Assembly (NCBI GenBank): GCA_900321595.1
Contig: ONWP01000160.1
Span: 1-7,966 of the forward strand
Length of the DNA: 7,966 bases
Direction of reading: 5' to 3'
Source: an uncultured Eubacteriales bacterium
GTDB lineage: Bacteria > Bacillota > Clostridia > Oscillospirales > Acutalibacteraceae
Positions 1-6,055 of the stretch are shown here, piece by piece. Within the stretch, counting starts at the first letter, position 1; each line of letters starts with the position of its first letter. The notes under the pieces were generated by a model. The model had not been told where the DNA came from, made no database searches, and worked only from the letters and a program-made list of their open reading frames with translations. The position numbers and the translations under genes were made by a program.

Positions 1-2051
1 CCGATCTGCCGATCCTGCGCCGACAGCGTGGTATCCGGGTCGGCCCTTGCCAGCGGGTCATACGGGATCCCCGCGTCGGTCATGGTGATCGTCACGCCGT
101 CCTCTGTCAGATTGACGTGGATCTGCGCGTCTCCGACTTTGTCCTTATATGCGTAATGCGCAATATTCACGAACATCTCTTCCACCGAGAGGTCGATCTG
201 CATCTGCGTCTTCATCGGGCAATCCGCGCTCTCCAGGATCTCATCCACAAACGCGGTCACCTGATCGAGATTCTCGATCTTCGCGTCTACTGTCAGCGTT
301 TTCATACGTCCGGCACCGTCCTTTCTCTCAAGACAGAGCATCGTCAAATCGTCAAACTGTGGGGCGCTGCCGACGAATTCGTCCACACTTGCCCACATGT
401 TTTCGAGAATCGCTTTCGGTTCCGCCCTGCGCGTTTCATTGAGCGCGGCGAGCATCCGTTCCATTTCATACATATTGTTCTCGCTGTCTGTCGCCTCCGG
501 CAATCCGTCGGTGTACAGGAACAGCTTGTCGCCGGGCTGCATTTCAAAGGTGACGTCCCGGTATTTGATTCCCGCGATCGCGCCGATCACCGGGCTGTGA
601 CGGGTCTTCATCAGCTCGAAGCGGCCGTCCGCGCGGCAGAGCGCCGGATCGTCGTGGCCGGCGTTCGCGCAGACGATCCTGCCGTTAGAAACGTCCATGA
701 TCCCCATCCAGACGGTCACAAACATATCCGCCTGATTGTTTTCGCAGATCCGTTCGTTTACGAAAGACAGGATCTCGGCAGGCGTTCCGCCCATCAGCGC
801 GCGGTCGTTGATCAGGATCTTGGTGACCATCATAAACAGCGCGGCGGGCACGCCCTTGCCGGAGACGTCCGCGATCACCATCGCCAGATGCTCGTCGTCC
901 ACGAAGAAGAAATCGTAGAAATCGCCGCCGACCTCCTTCGCCGGCGTCATCGACGCGTAGATGTCGAATTCCGGCCGATCCGGGAACGCCGGGAACAGAC
1001 TCGGCACGCTCCCCTCCTGGATCTGGCTGGCGATGCTCAGCTCCGTCCCGATCCGCTCCTTTTCCGCGGTCACGCGCGTGAGCGTCCGGACGTATTCGCC
1101 CAGGTCTGTTTCCATCGCCTTCATGGTCAGGCTCAGGTTTTCGATCTCGTCCCCGGTACGGATATTCAGCTTCGCGAAGTGCTGACCGTTCCGGTGGCCG
1201 TCCCGCTTGTCCTGAATATACGCGTGCGCGGCGTCGGCAAGCGAGTTGATCGGTTTGACAACGTTGCGTCGGATGCGCAGGATCGAAACGACGAGCACAA
1301 CCGCGGTTATGGCGCACATCGTCAGCACATACAGCAGCAGAAAGACACGGCTCGTCCGCGCCATCTGATTCAGATCGGTATCACAGAAAACGTAGACCGG
1401 GTACCCCTGCACGTCAAAGAGCTTCGCGCAGGCGGTGCACCGATAGCCGTACTGCGGCATATTATTGACGATGCACTGCATTTTCGGCGTCTCGTAGATC
1501 CCGTCCAGCAGCCGTTTCGGCGCGCCGTCCGTGAACGCGGTCATGTACTTAACGTCGAGCGCGTCCCACGTGCCCGGCGGACAGAAGGATGCCTTGTGAT
1601 CGCCGTCGGCAAGAAAGATCATCCGGTTCGTTTCCGGATCCAGGAACGCCGTATACGCGGCAATGGCGTCGTTCGCGTTCAGCAGCTCCTGCAGATCGTT
1701 TCGCACGTTTTCGAACGCCTCCGTGCGCACAGCCTGAAACCGCGCGAGATACGCGTCGCTGCCGTTTTCCGCGCGCTCGTCCTCCGTCATCGCGCGGTAA
1801 ACCCCGGCGACGATCTCCGCTTCCCGGCGCGTCTCGTCAAGGTCGATGATCTGCCGCGCCGTATTCGCGAGATTCCACGTTTTTACGCGGTATTCCCGGT
1901 TCACAGTGTCTGAATACAGATAAAACCCGAACAGAATCGCTGCCATGCTCAGAAGCAGCGACATGACGACGACAGCGCGGAACATTTTTCCGTTCAGACT
2001 GTAGAATCCGCGCTGAAACCGGGTCATTTCCCATACGGTCTTTTTCGGCAT
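1..2051 (-). CDS. Membrane sensor SpoIIE/RsbU-type PP2C phosphatase fused to RsbW-like ATPase domain (3' end off window)
   Basis: The frame is open from ATG at 2051 to the left edge (683 codons), with AGGAGG at 2059-2064 seven bases upstream. Order: short cytoplasmic N terminus; membrane segment near residues 26-46; extracytoplasmic region about 47-235 with Cys157, 193, 205, 208 and 223; second membrane segment 237-258; HAMP-like linker (Pro267, Asp301-Glu302); helical stretch; PP2C/SpoIIE phosphatase about 360-573; RsbW-like HATPase from about 583. Phosphatase metal ligands look intact: VGGDFYDF (Asp377, Asp380), ADVSGKG (Asp395), YTDG (Asp515), FDDLT (Asp567-568). The ATPase has an N-box (Glu-rich helix, Asn629) and a G1-type TDAGIP (Asp659); its last part lies outside. 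Such phosphatases dephosphorylate STAS antagonists, and RsbW kinases phosphorylate them; two STAS genes lie just upstream in the same operon. Family assignment is firm; ligand and target are unknown. Confidence 0.93.
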   Translation of the reverse strand, partial: MPKKTVWEMTRFQRGFYSLNGKMFRAVVVMSLLLSMAAILFGFYLYSDTVNREYRVKTWNLANTARQIIDLDETRREAEIVAGVYRAMTEDERAENGSDAYLARFQAVRTEAFENVRNDLQELLNANDAIAAYTAFLDPETNRMIFLADGDHKASFCPPGTWDALDVKYMTAFTDGAPKRLLDGIYETPKMQCIVNNMPQYGYRCTACAKLFDVQGYPVYVFCDTDLNQMARTSRVFLLLYVLTMCAITAVVLVVSILRIRRNVVKPINSLADAAHAYIQDKRDGHRNGQHFAKLNIRTGDEIENLSLTMKAMETDLGEYVRTLTRVTAEKERIGTELSIASQIQEGSVPSLFPAFPDRPEFDIYASMTPAKEVGGDFYDFFFVDDEHLAMVIADVSGKGVPAALFMMVTKILINDRALMGGTPAEILSFVNERICENNQADMFVTVWMGIMDVSNGRIVCANAGHDDPALCRADGRFELMKTRHSPVIGAIAGIKYRDVTFEMQPGDKLFLYTDGLPEATDSENNMYEMERMLAALNETRRAEPKAILENMWASVDEFVGSAPQFDDLTMLCLERKDGAGRMKTLTVDAKIENLDQVTAFVDEILESADCPMKTQMQIDLSVEEMFVNIAHYAYKDKVGDAQIHVNLTEDGVTITMTDAGIPYDPLARADPDTTLSAQDRQI
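303..324 (-). other. Phosphatase/RsbW domain junction with relic-like start signal
   Basis: Where the phosphatase ends (ERKDGAGR) and the ATPase begins (MKTLTVDAK), an in-frame ATG at 305-303 (residue 583) is preceded by AAAGGA at 324-319. This is what would be expected if two adjacent genes had fused by loss of the first stop codon. The 13-base spacer is long for a working ribosome binding site, so separate translation of a free RsbW-like protein is possible but not favoured. Confidence 0.4.
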
Positions 2052-2092
2052 AGAATCGCCTCCTGAGCACCGATTTCAAACAACACAAATCA

Positions 2093-2113
2093 GCGTCCGC
2101 GCAAGGCGAACGC
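2093..2113 (-). other. Short hairpin between STAS gene and phosphatase gene
   Basis: On the minus strand GCGTTCGC and GCGGACGC pair over eight positions, with one G-U wobble, around a five-base loop, followed by a T-rich but interrupted stretch. It lies in the 74-base gap between the STAS stop codon and the phosphatase start. It could be a weak attenuator or RNA-processing site that sets the ratio of the two products. It lacks an unbroken T tract, so it is not a standard terminator. Confidence 0.3.
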
Positions 2114-2125
2114 AGAGCGGTTCGA

Positions 2126-2431
2126 TCAGGCTTCCTCGATTTGCAGGATATCCGTAAATCCCGTCAGCTCGAAGATCTCCATGATCGCCTCACAGACGTT
2201 GATGAGCTTCATTTCACCGACGCGGCTCATCGCCTTCTGCGACTTCAGGAAAACGCGCAGACCGGCGCTCGAAGTGTACGTCAGATCCGCAAGATCAAAG
2301 ATCAGCTCCGTAACGCCCGGCAGATTCTCTTCCACCGCGCGCTCAAGCTCCGGCGCCGTAGAGGTATCCAGTCTGCCGGACAGCGTGATCGTCAGCGTGC
2401 TTTCGTTTCGATTCGTTTTCAGATCCATCAT
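2126..2431 (-). CDS. STAS-domain anti-sigma-factor antagonist (SpoIIAA/RsbV-like)
   Basis: A 101-residue protein that is one complete STAS domain, the usual size of SpoIIAA/RsbV proteins. The N-terminal strand pair ends in SGRLDTSTAPEL, and the phosphorylation loop is YTSSAGLRV. Ser55 sits two residues before the conserved Gly-Leu, the place of Ser58 in Bacillus SpoIIAA. The C-terminal half keeps the EIFELTGF helix typical of the family. In known partner switches the unphosphorylated form binds an RsbW-type kinase and frees its target, phosphorylation by that kinase breaks the complex, and a PP2C phosphatase resets it. The phosphatase and an RsbW-like domain are encoded immediately downstream. 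Two ATGs are adjacent; the first is best placed for the upstream GGGGAG (seven-base spacer). Cytoplasmic, no membrane segment. The domain is clear; the regulated output is not visible. Confidence 0.93.
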   Translation of the reverse strand: MMDLKTNRNESTLTITLSGRLDTSTAPELERAVEENLPGVTELIFDLADLTYTSSAGLRVFLKSQKAMSRVGEMKLINVCEAIMEIFELTGFTDILQIEEA

Positions 2432-2464
2432 AGTTTGTCTCCCCTTTTCTCAACCTGACTGATA

Positions 2465-3640
2465 TCAAAATGATAGAGTGTCGATCTTCGGCACCTCGTC
2501 GATCAGATACTGCTTGCAAAATTCGATCATGTCACCGTAATGCGGATCGTCCGCGTTGTGTCTGCGCATGGTTCTGCGAAGCAGCCTCGCGTAGCAGATG
2601 ACGGGCGCGGCGCGCTTTACCTGCGCGATCTTCGCGGAATCGCCGTCGAAATAGGCGTCCAGCGTCGTCTCCCAGAAGAGCGCCGCCTGCTCCGGCGTCA
2701 GCCCGAGGAACTTCGTCACATTCAAGCGGTCGACGCAGCTGAAGCCGATGTACGCCGCGTAGATCGCCGCGAATTCAAAGACGGGGTGTCCCATGGACAG
2801 CGTGTCCATGTCGATCAGAAGGTTCTCTCCGTTCTGCTGCATGATATTCTTGACGTGGAAGTCGCCGTGCAGCATATTGCGCGTGTCGGGGATCGCCCGC
2901 ACGAGCTCGACCAGCTTCGCACCGACGTCCTGCGGCAGATGCTCCACACAGAAGTTCGCCCAGACCAGCGCCTCCTGCTTCTTATCCGGCAGCTCGCCCG
3001 GCTCCAGCATTGTCTGATGTATGGTTTTGAGGATCTCCGCACTCTGTCTGGCATAGTCCGCCGTTTTTTCGGGCGCGGCGGCGATCAGCTTCGCAAAGCT
3101 TTTCGCGTCCAGCAGCTCAAAGACGGAACCGTACAGATCGCCGACCTGAACCACGTCGTACGGGATCGCGGTCGGAATCCCCATGACAAAGGCCTTGCGC
3201 GCCAACTCGCGCTCGTTATGGATCTCCTCGAGCGCGTCCCGGTTCTTGTAAACCTTGACGATCGTATCCCCGTCGATGCGGTACACCTTGCCGTTCGCGC
3301 CCTCGCCGATGACCTCGCAGCCTTCGACGCTGAGCTGCCGGTAGGCCTTCACGATATCCATCATCTCGGTAAAACCGGTCATGTCAAAGATCTCGTATAC
3401 GTCAGAGTTCACATTGACGATCCTTGTATCGGGGATCATCTTTTTGAGACGCAGAACGACGCGAAGTCCGGCGCTGGAAATATACGCCAGCTCCCCGGCG
3501 TCGAGCGCCAGCGCCCGCGCGTCCTCCGGAATGAGATCGCGGATCTGCTGCTCCGCCTGAGACGCATTGGAGGAATCAATGCGGCCCTTCAAAAAAACAA
3601 TCGGTTGGTCGCCGTTCGATTTTAAAGTAGCTTGAAACAT
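2465..3640 (-). CDS. STAS domain fused to aminoglycoside-phosphotransferase-like (APH) kinase
   Basis: 391 residues in two parts. Residues 1 to about 103 are a STAS domain with loop YISSAGLRV; Ser56 occupies the phosphoacceptor position, and EIFDMTGF matches the downstream STAS protein. Residues about 104-391 are a protein-kinase-like/APH fold with every key element: glycine-rich GEGANGKV (112-119), Lys129 in VKVYK, a helix-C-type Glu143 or Glu145, catalytic HGDFHVKN (258-265, Asp260 and Asn265) and metal-binding IDMD (Asp277, Asp279). The kinase therefore looks active. APH-fold enzymes phosphorylate small molecules or, less often, proteins; nothing here shows an antibiotic substrate. First gene of the minus-strand operon, 33 bases before the stand-alone STAS gene; ATG at 3640 follows AAAGGAGC. 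Phosphorylation of its own or the neighbouring STAS domain is inference. Confidence 0.9.
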   Translation of the reverse strand: MFQATLKSNGDQPIVFLKGRIDSSNASQAEQQIRDLIPEDARALALDAGELAYISSAGLRVVLRLKKMIPDTRIVNVNSDVYEIFDMTGFTEMMDIVKAYRQLSVEGCEVIGEGANGKVYRIDGDTIVKVYKNRDALEEIHNERELARKAFVMGIPTAIPYDVVQVGDLYGSVFELLDAKSFAKLIAAAPEKTADYARQSAEILKTIHQTMLEPGELPDKKQEALVWANFCVEHLPQDVGAKLVELVRAIPDTRNMLHGDFHVKNIMQQNGENLLIDMDTLSMGHPVFEFAAIYAAYIGFSCVDRLNVTKFLGLTPEQAALFWETTLDAYFDGDSAKIAQVKRAAPVICYARLLRRTMRRHNADDPHYGDMIEFCKQYLIDEVPKIDTLSF

Positions 3641-3690
3641 GGCTTGCTCCTTTTATTTGTTTCGGCTGAAACATATGCCGATTCTGTTTT

Positions 3691-3719
3691 ATTCTACCAC
3701 AACGTCAGGTAAGACGCAA
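3691..3719 (-). promoter_or_regulatory. Predicted sigma-A-type promoter of the STAS/phosphatase operon
   Basis: On the minus strand TTGCGT (3719-3714) and TAGAAT (3696-3691) are separated by 17 bases. The -10 box matches consensus at five of six positions and the -35 at three. Transcription would begin near 3684, giving a leader of about 44 bases before the ATG at 3640. Sequence match only; another sigma factor could also act in this region. Confidence 0.55.
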
Positions 3720-3721
3720 TC

Positions 3722-3762
3722 AAAATCTCTGAAAAATTGCAAAAATCCGTAAAAACTTTTTT
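3722..3762. promoter_or_regulatory. Phased A-tracts between divergent promoters (probable curved DNA / UP-type element)
   Basis: Runs of four to five A start at 3722, 3732, 3741 and 3751, i.e. spaced 10, 9 and 10 bases, followed by a six-T run at 3757-3762. A-tracts repeated once per helical turn bend DNA, and A/T-rich sequence just upstream of a -35 box can contact the RNA polymerase alpha subunit. The block ends about ten bases upstream of the plus-strand -35 box and begins three bases from the minus-strand -35 box, so it could affect both promoters. Confidence 0.55.
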
Positions 3763-3772
3763 ATACGACGTG

Positions 3773-3801
3773 TTTACATTTTCCTCCGGCTGTGTTAAAA
3801 T
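3773..3801 (+). promoter_or_regulatory. Strong predicted sigma-A promoter of the dockerin gene
   Basis: TTTACA (3773-3778) and TAAAAT (3796-3801) lie 17 bases apart, each one mismatch from consensus, with an extended -10 TG at 3793-3794. Transcription should start near 3808, leaving a leader of about 33 bases before the ATG at 3841. This also argues against the in-frame GTG at 3808 as the start codon, because it would fall at the transcript's first bases. Confidence 0.75.
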
Positions 3802-3826
3802 GAACATGTGATATTATACTCAAGAC

Positions 3827-3831
3827 GGAGG
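3827..3831 (+). promoter_or_regulatory. Ribosome binding site fixing the dockerin protein start
   Basis: GGAGG lies nine bases before the ATG at 3841 and inside the extended frame that begins with GTG at 3808. It selects the ATG, which directly begins a good signal peptide (MKKALCVF), whereas the GTG start would put eleven charged and unrelated residues in front of it. Confidence 0.8.
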
Positions 3832-3840
3832 GTGATCCCT

Positions 3841-5163
3841 ATGAAAAAAGCGCTGTGCGTATTTGTGAGCCTCGTTTTGCTCCTCGGATGCGCCGGTCTC
3901 CCGGCGTTCGCGGAGGGCTACGCGTCCGCGGCAGAGGCGAACGCAGACCTCCAAACCGTCTTCGACGCGTACAAGAATCTCGGTGACGTCGACGGCAGCG
4001 GAACTGTGACCGCAAAAGACGCCAGAGCGATCCTTGTCTACTCCGCGGAGCTGTTCGACCGGCTCGCTGATTGTCCGTATCTTGAAACGGAACGTATGGA
4101 TCTCGATCACGACGGCGCCATCACCGCGGTCGACGCGCGTCTCGCGCTTCGCTACAGCGCGAAGCTGATCTCGGCGAACGATATCATGTCCTCCGATCAG
4201 AAGCTGCTGATGTTCAATACGATCATCAACAACCTGAAGGGAAACAAGCAGAGCGTCCAGTTCTACTACGCGACGAAGGACACGACGAAGGTCAGCTGGG
4301 ATAATACAAGCGCGGTCAACAGCTTTGACAGTCAGCTCGCGAACCTTTCGAAGGCGGACGACGGCATGAGCAGCGACAACTTCTCCTCCTCGCTCAAGGC
4401 TGCCGAGGGAACGACCTACTATTCGCCCCGCTCCGCGAACACCCGGATCCTCAGCTTTACCGACATTCCGCTGACGGGCACCGAGGTCTCCAGCAGACTG
4501 ACAGCGTCCGACGTCAAATCGATCTCGTACAAGACGAACCAGAGCGTCACGATGAATTTCACCTATCGCGTCGTCAACAATCAGCCCCTTGCCTACGTGG
4601 ATCCCGTCACGCTCACCGGCCTGGACGCGATCACGGTCGAGCTCCACAACGACAGCGTCAGCGGCGTGCCGAACAATTTCAACAACTTCCACGCGGCGAA
4701 GCTGATCGATCTGCCGGATATCAATGAAATCAAGGCGGAAAGCGCGGAGCTCGCGGCGGAGATGGACGACGTCAAGGCCTCCATGTCCGACATGGGCGAT
4801 ATCGACGTATTTAAGAGTGACAAGTTCAACCTCAGCGCGTCGATCAACGGCTGCAAGGTTCGCAACGTCAAGGTCACGGTCTATTTCAACCCGAATACAG
4901 GCAAACCCGTCGCGACGGTCTTCGACTATGATTTCGACTACATCACGAAGATGTTCATCGACATCAAGCTGCAGCTGAACTGGTCCGCACTCGCGACGAT
5001 CGCCGTCAGCAAGCTCAAGGACGCCGGCGTCTCGATCGACAACAATCCGTTCAATAAGGACAGCCGGATGCTTCTGAAGGTCGAAAATCAGACCGTCAAC
5101 GTGACGAATACAAAGCACACCTACGCGAATTACTACTTCGTCTCCAACAATACGAATCCGTAA
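3841..5163 (+). CDS. Secreted protein with N-terminal type I dockerin and unrecognised C-terminal region
   Basis: 440 residues from the ATG at 3841. Residues 1-24 form a signal peptide: a Lys pair, a hydrophobic core, and PAFA before Glu25 as a signal peptidase I site. LLGC at 14-17 could alternatively be a loose lipobox. Residues about 48-109 are a type I dockerin with two calcium-binding loops, Asp49-x-Asp51-x-Ser53 to Asp60 and Asp87-x-Asp89-x-Asp91 to Asp98, each followed by the dockerin helix ending YSAEL or YSAKL. Dockerins bind cohesins on scaffoldins or the cell surface. Residues about 110-440 match no family I recognise: mixed strands, a helical ESAELAAEMDDVKASM segment near 303-318, and no catalytic motif. 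Dockerins are more often C-terminal, so this order is unusual. The gene has its own strong promoter and may be co-transcribed with the GH43-like gene 64 bases on. Dockerin certain, function of the rest unknown. Confidence 0.88.
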   Translation: MKKALCVFVSLVLLLGCAGLPAFAEGYASAAEANADLQTVFDAYKNLGDVDGSGTVTAKDARAILVYSAELFDRLADCPYLETERMDLDHDGAITAVDARLALRYSAKLISANDIMSSDQKLLMFNTIINNLKGNKQSVQFYYATKDTTKVSWDNTSAVNSFDSQLANLSKADDGMSSDNFSSSLKAAEGTTYYSPRSANTRILSFTDIPLTGTEVSSRLTASDVKSISYKTNQSVTMNFTYRVVNNQPLAYVDPVTLTGLDAITVELHNDSVSGVPNNFNNFHAAKLIDLPDINEIKAESAELAAEMDDVKASMSDMGDIDVFKSDKFNLSASINGCKVRNVKVTVYFNPNTGKPVATVFDYDFDYITKMFIDIKLQLNWSALATIAVSKLKDAGVSIDNNPFNKDSRMLLKVENQTVNVTNTKHTYANYYFVSNNTNP

Positions 5164-5180
5164 AAAACAAGACACAGCGA

Positions 5181-5209
5181 AACGGCGCAGTCAATCGGGC
5201 TGCGCCGTT
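5181..5209 (+). other. Perfect 10-bp hairpin without a T tract between dockerin and GH43-like genes
   Basis: AACGGCGCAG (5181-5190) and CTGCGCCGTT (5200-5209) are perfect inverted repeats around a nine-base loop, but the following bases are GTCAT and then the AGGAGG of the next gene. With no T run it is not a canonical intrinsic terminator. It may partly stop transcription, protect the 3' end of the dockerin message, or act as a processing site, so the two genes could still be read together. Confidence 0.55.
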
Positions 5210-5227
5210 GTCATAGGAGGAATCCCA

Positions 5228-6046
5228 ATGAAACTTTCAGACATCAACATTCGAGATCCGTTCATTCTTCCCTACGAGGGCGTCTACTATATGTACGGCA
5301 CCCGGGGCGCGGACTGCTGGCAGGGCGGCAGCGGCTTCGACGTGTATACGAGCCGCGATCTCGTCGCGTGGTCCGACCCGATCGAGGTCTACCGCAAGAC
5401 GCCTGCAGACCCCTTCGACATCAATTTCTGGGCGCCCGAGGTGCACCTCGTCGACGGCGCGTTCTATATGTTCGCGAGCTTCAAGCCCGCTGACCGCGAG
5501 CGCGGGACGTGGATCCTGCGAAGCGACTCCCCGACAGGTCCGTTCATCCGCTGGAGCGCGTCAAGCGTCACGCCCGAGGACTGGTCGAGCCTCGACGGCA
5601 CTTACTGGGAAGAGGACGGCAAGCGGTACGTCGTCTTCTGCCACGAGTGGACGCAGATCGGCGACGGTCACGTCTGCGCCCGGGAGCTCTCGCGCGACCT
5701 GAAGACCGCGGTCGGCGACCCGGTCACGCTTTTCAAGGGCTCCGATCTGTACCTGGCCGACGCCGGGAAGCGGGACTACGTGACCGACGGCCCGTTCCTT
5801 GTGCGCGCAGGCGCCCGTCTTCTGCTGCTTTGGTCGAGCAATTCCGACGGCAAATACCGCGAAGCGGTCGCCGAATCCGACGGCGGCGTCCTCGGCCCCT
5901 GGCGCCAGCAGCAGCGTTATCTGTTCGCGGACGACGGCGGCCACGGCATGGTGTTCACGGGGTTCGACGGCGTGACGTATTTCACGATGCACACGCCCAA
6001 CCGCACGCCGGACGAGCGGCCGAAGATCATCCCGATCGAGCTGTGA
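5228..6046 (+). CDS. GH43-like glycoside hydrolase (five-bladed beta-propeller, probable arabinosidase/xylosidase type)
   Basis: 272 residues, about the length of a single GH43 catalytic domain. Family features in order: INIRDPFIL with Asp10 as the expected general base, YYMYGTRG, FDVYTSRDLVAW, FWAPEVH (67-73), LDGT with Asp123 as the expected pKa-modulating Asp, VTDGPFL with Asp187 where the general acid lies, LLLLWSSNSDG and DGGHGMVF (His239). Most GH43 enzymes have Glu in the GP motif; here it is Asp, which I recall as shared by a group of related gut bacterial proteins, so it is probably a subfamily trait. No signal peptide, so it likely acts in the cytoplasm on imported oligosaccharides. 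ATG at 5228 has AGGAGG seven bases upstream. The convergent neighbour is an arabinofuranosidase, consistent with use of arabinan, arabinoxylan or similar side chains. The exact substrate cannot be read from sequence. Confidence 0.88.
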   Translation: MKLSDINIRDPFILPYEGVYYMYGTRGADCWQGGSGFDVYTSRDLVAWSDPIEVYRKTPADPFDINFWAPEVHLVDGAFYMFASFKPADRERGTWILRSDSPTGPFIRWSASSVTPEDWSSLDGTYWEEDGKRYVVFCHEWTQIGDGHVCARELSRDLKTAVGDPVTLFKGSDLYLADAGKRDYVTDGPFLVRAGARLLLLWSSNSDGKYREAVAESDGGVLGPWRQQQRYLFADDGGHGMVFTGFDGVTYFTMHTPNRTPDERPKIIPIEL

Positions 6047-6055
6047 ACGCGATAC

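Noticed and set aside
685..1317. A 210-codon minus-strand frame within the phosphatase gene
   Set aside because: It is a shifted frame of the real phosphatase, Arg/Gly-rich, and lacks the metal-binding motifs found in the true frame.
117..1913. A 598-codon open frame on the plus strand opposite the phosphatase gene
   Set aside because: It lies wholly antisense to a gene with clear phosphatase and ATPase motifs. Its product is Arg/His/Val-rich with no recognisable domain, as expected from the reverse frame of GC-rich coding DNA.
2540..3625. A 361-codon plus-strand frame opposite the STAS-kinase gene
   Set aside because: It is antisense to a gene whose STAS and kinase motifs are intact, has no convincing ribosome binding site, and gives an Arg/Leu/Asp-rich product without a domain.
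2465..3640. Calling the APH-like gene an antibiotic resistance gene
   Set aside because: The APH fold is shared by many kinases. Fusion to a STAS domain and the regulatory operon argue against an aminoglycoside substrate.
3808..3840. GTG at 3808 as the start of the dockerin protein
   Set aside because: It coincides with the predicted transcription start, and the ribosome binding site at 3827-3831 and the signal peptide both point to the ATG at 3841.
3820..5175. A 451-codon minus-strand frame almost exactly mirroring the dockerin gene
   Set aside because: The plus strand has promoter, ribosome binding site, signal peptide and dockerin. The reverse frame is a Val/Arg/Asp-rich shadow.
5161..5220. 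Intrinsic terminator after the dockerin gene
   Set aside because: The stem is perfect but no T tract follows it on the plus strand, and on the minus strand the nearest T run is about 13 bases away, so I list it only as a hairpin.
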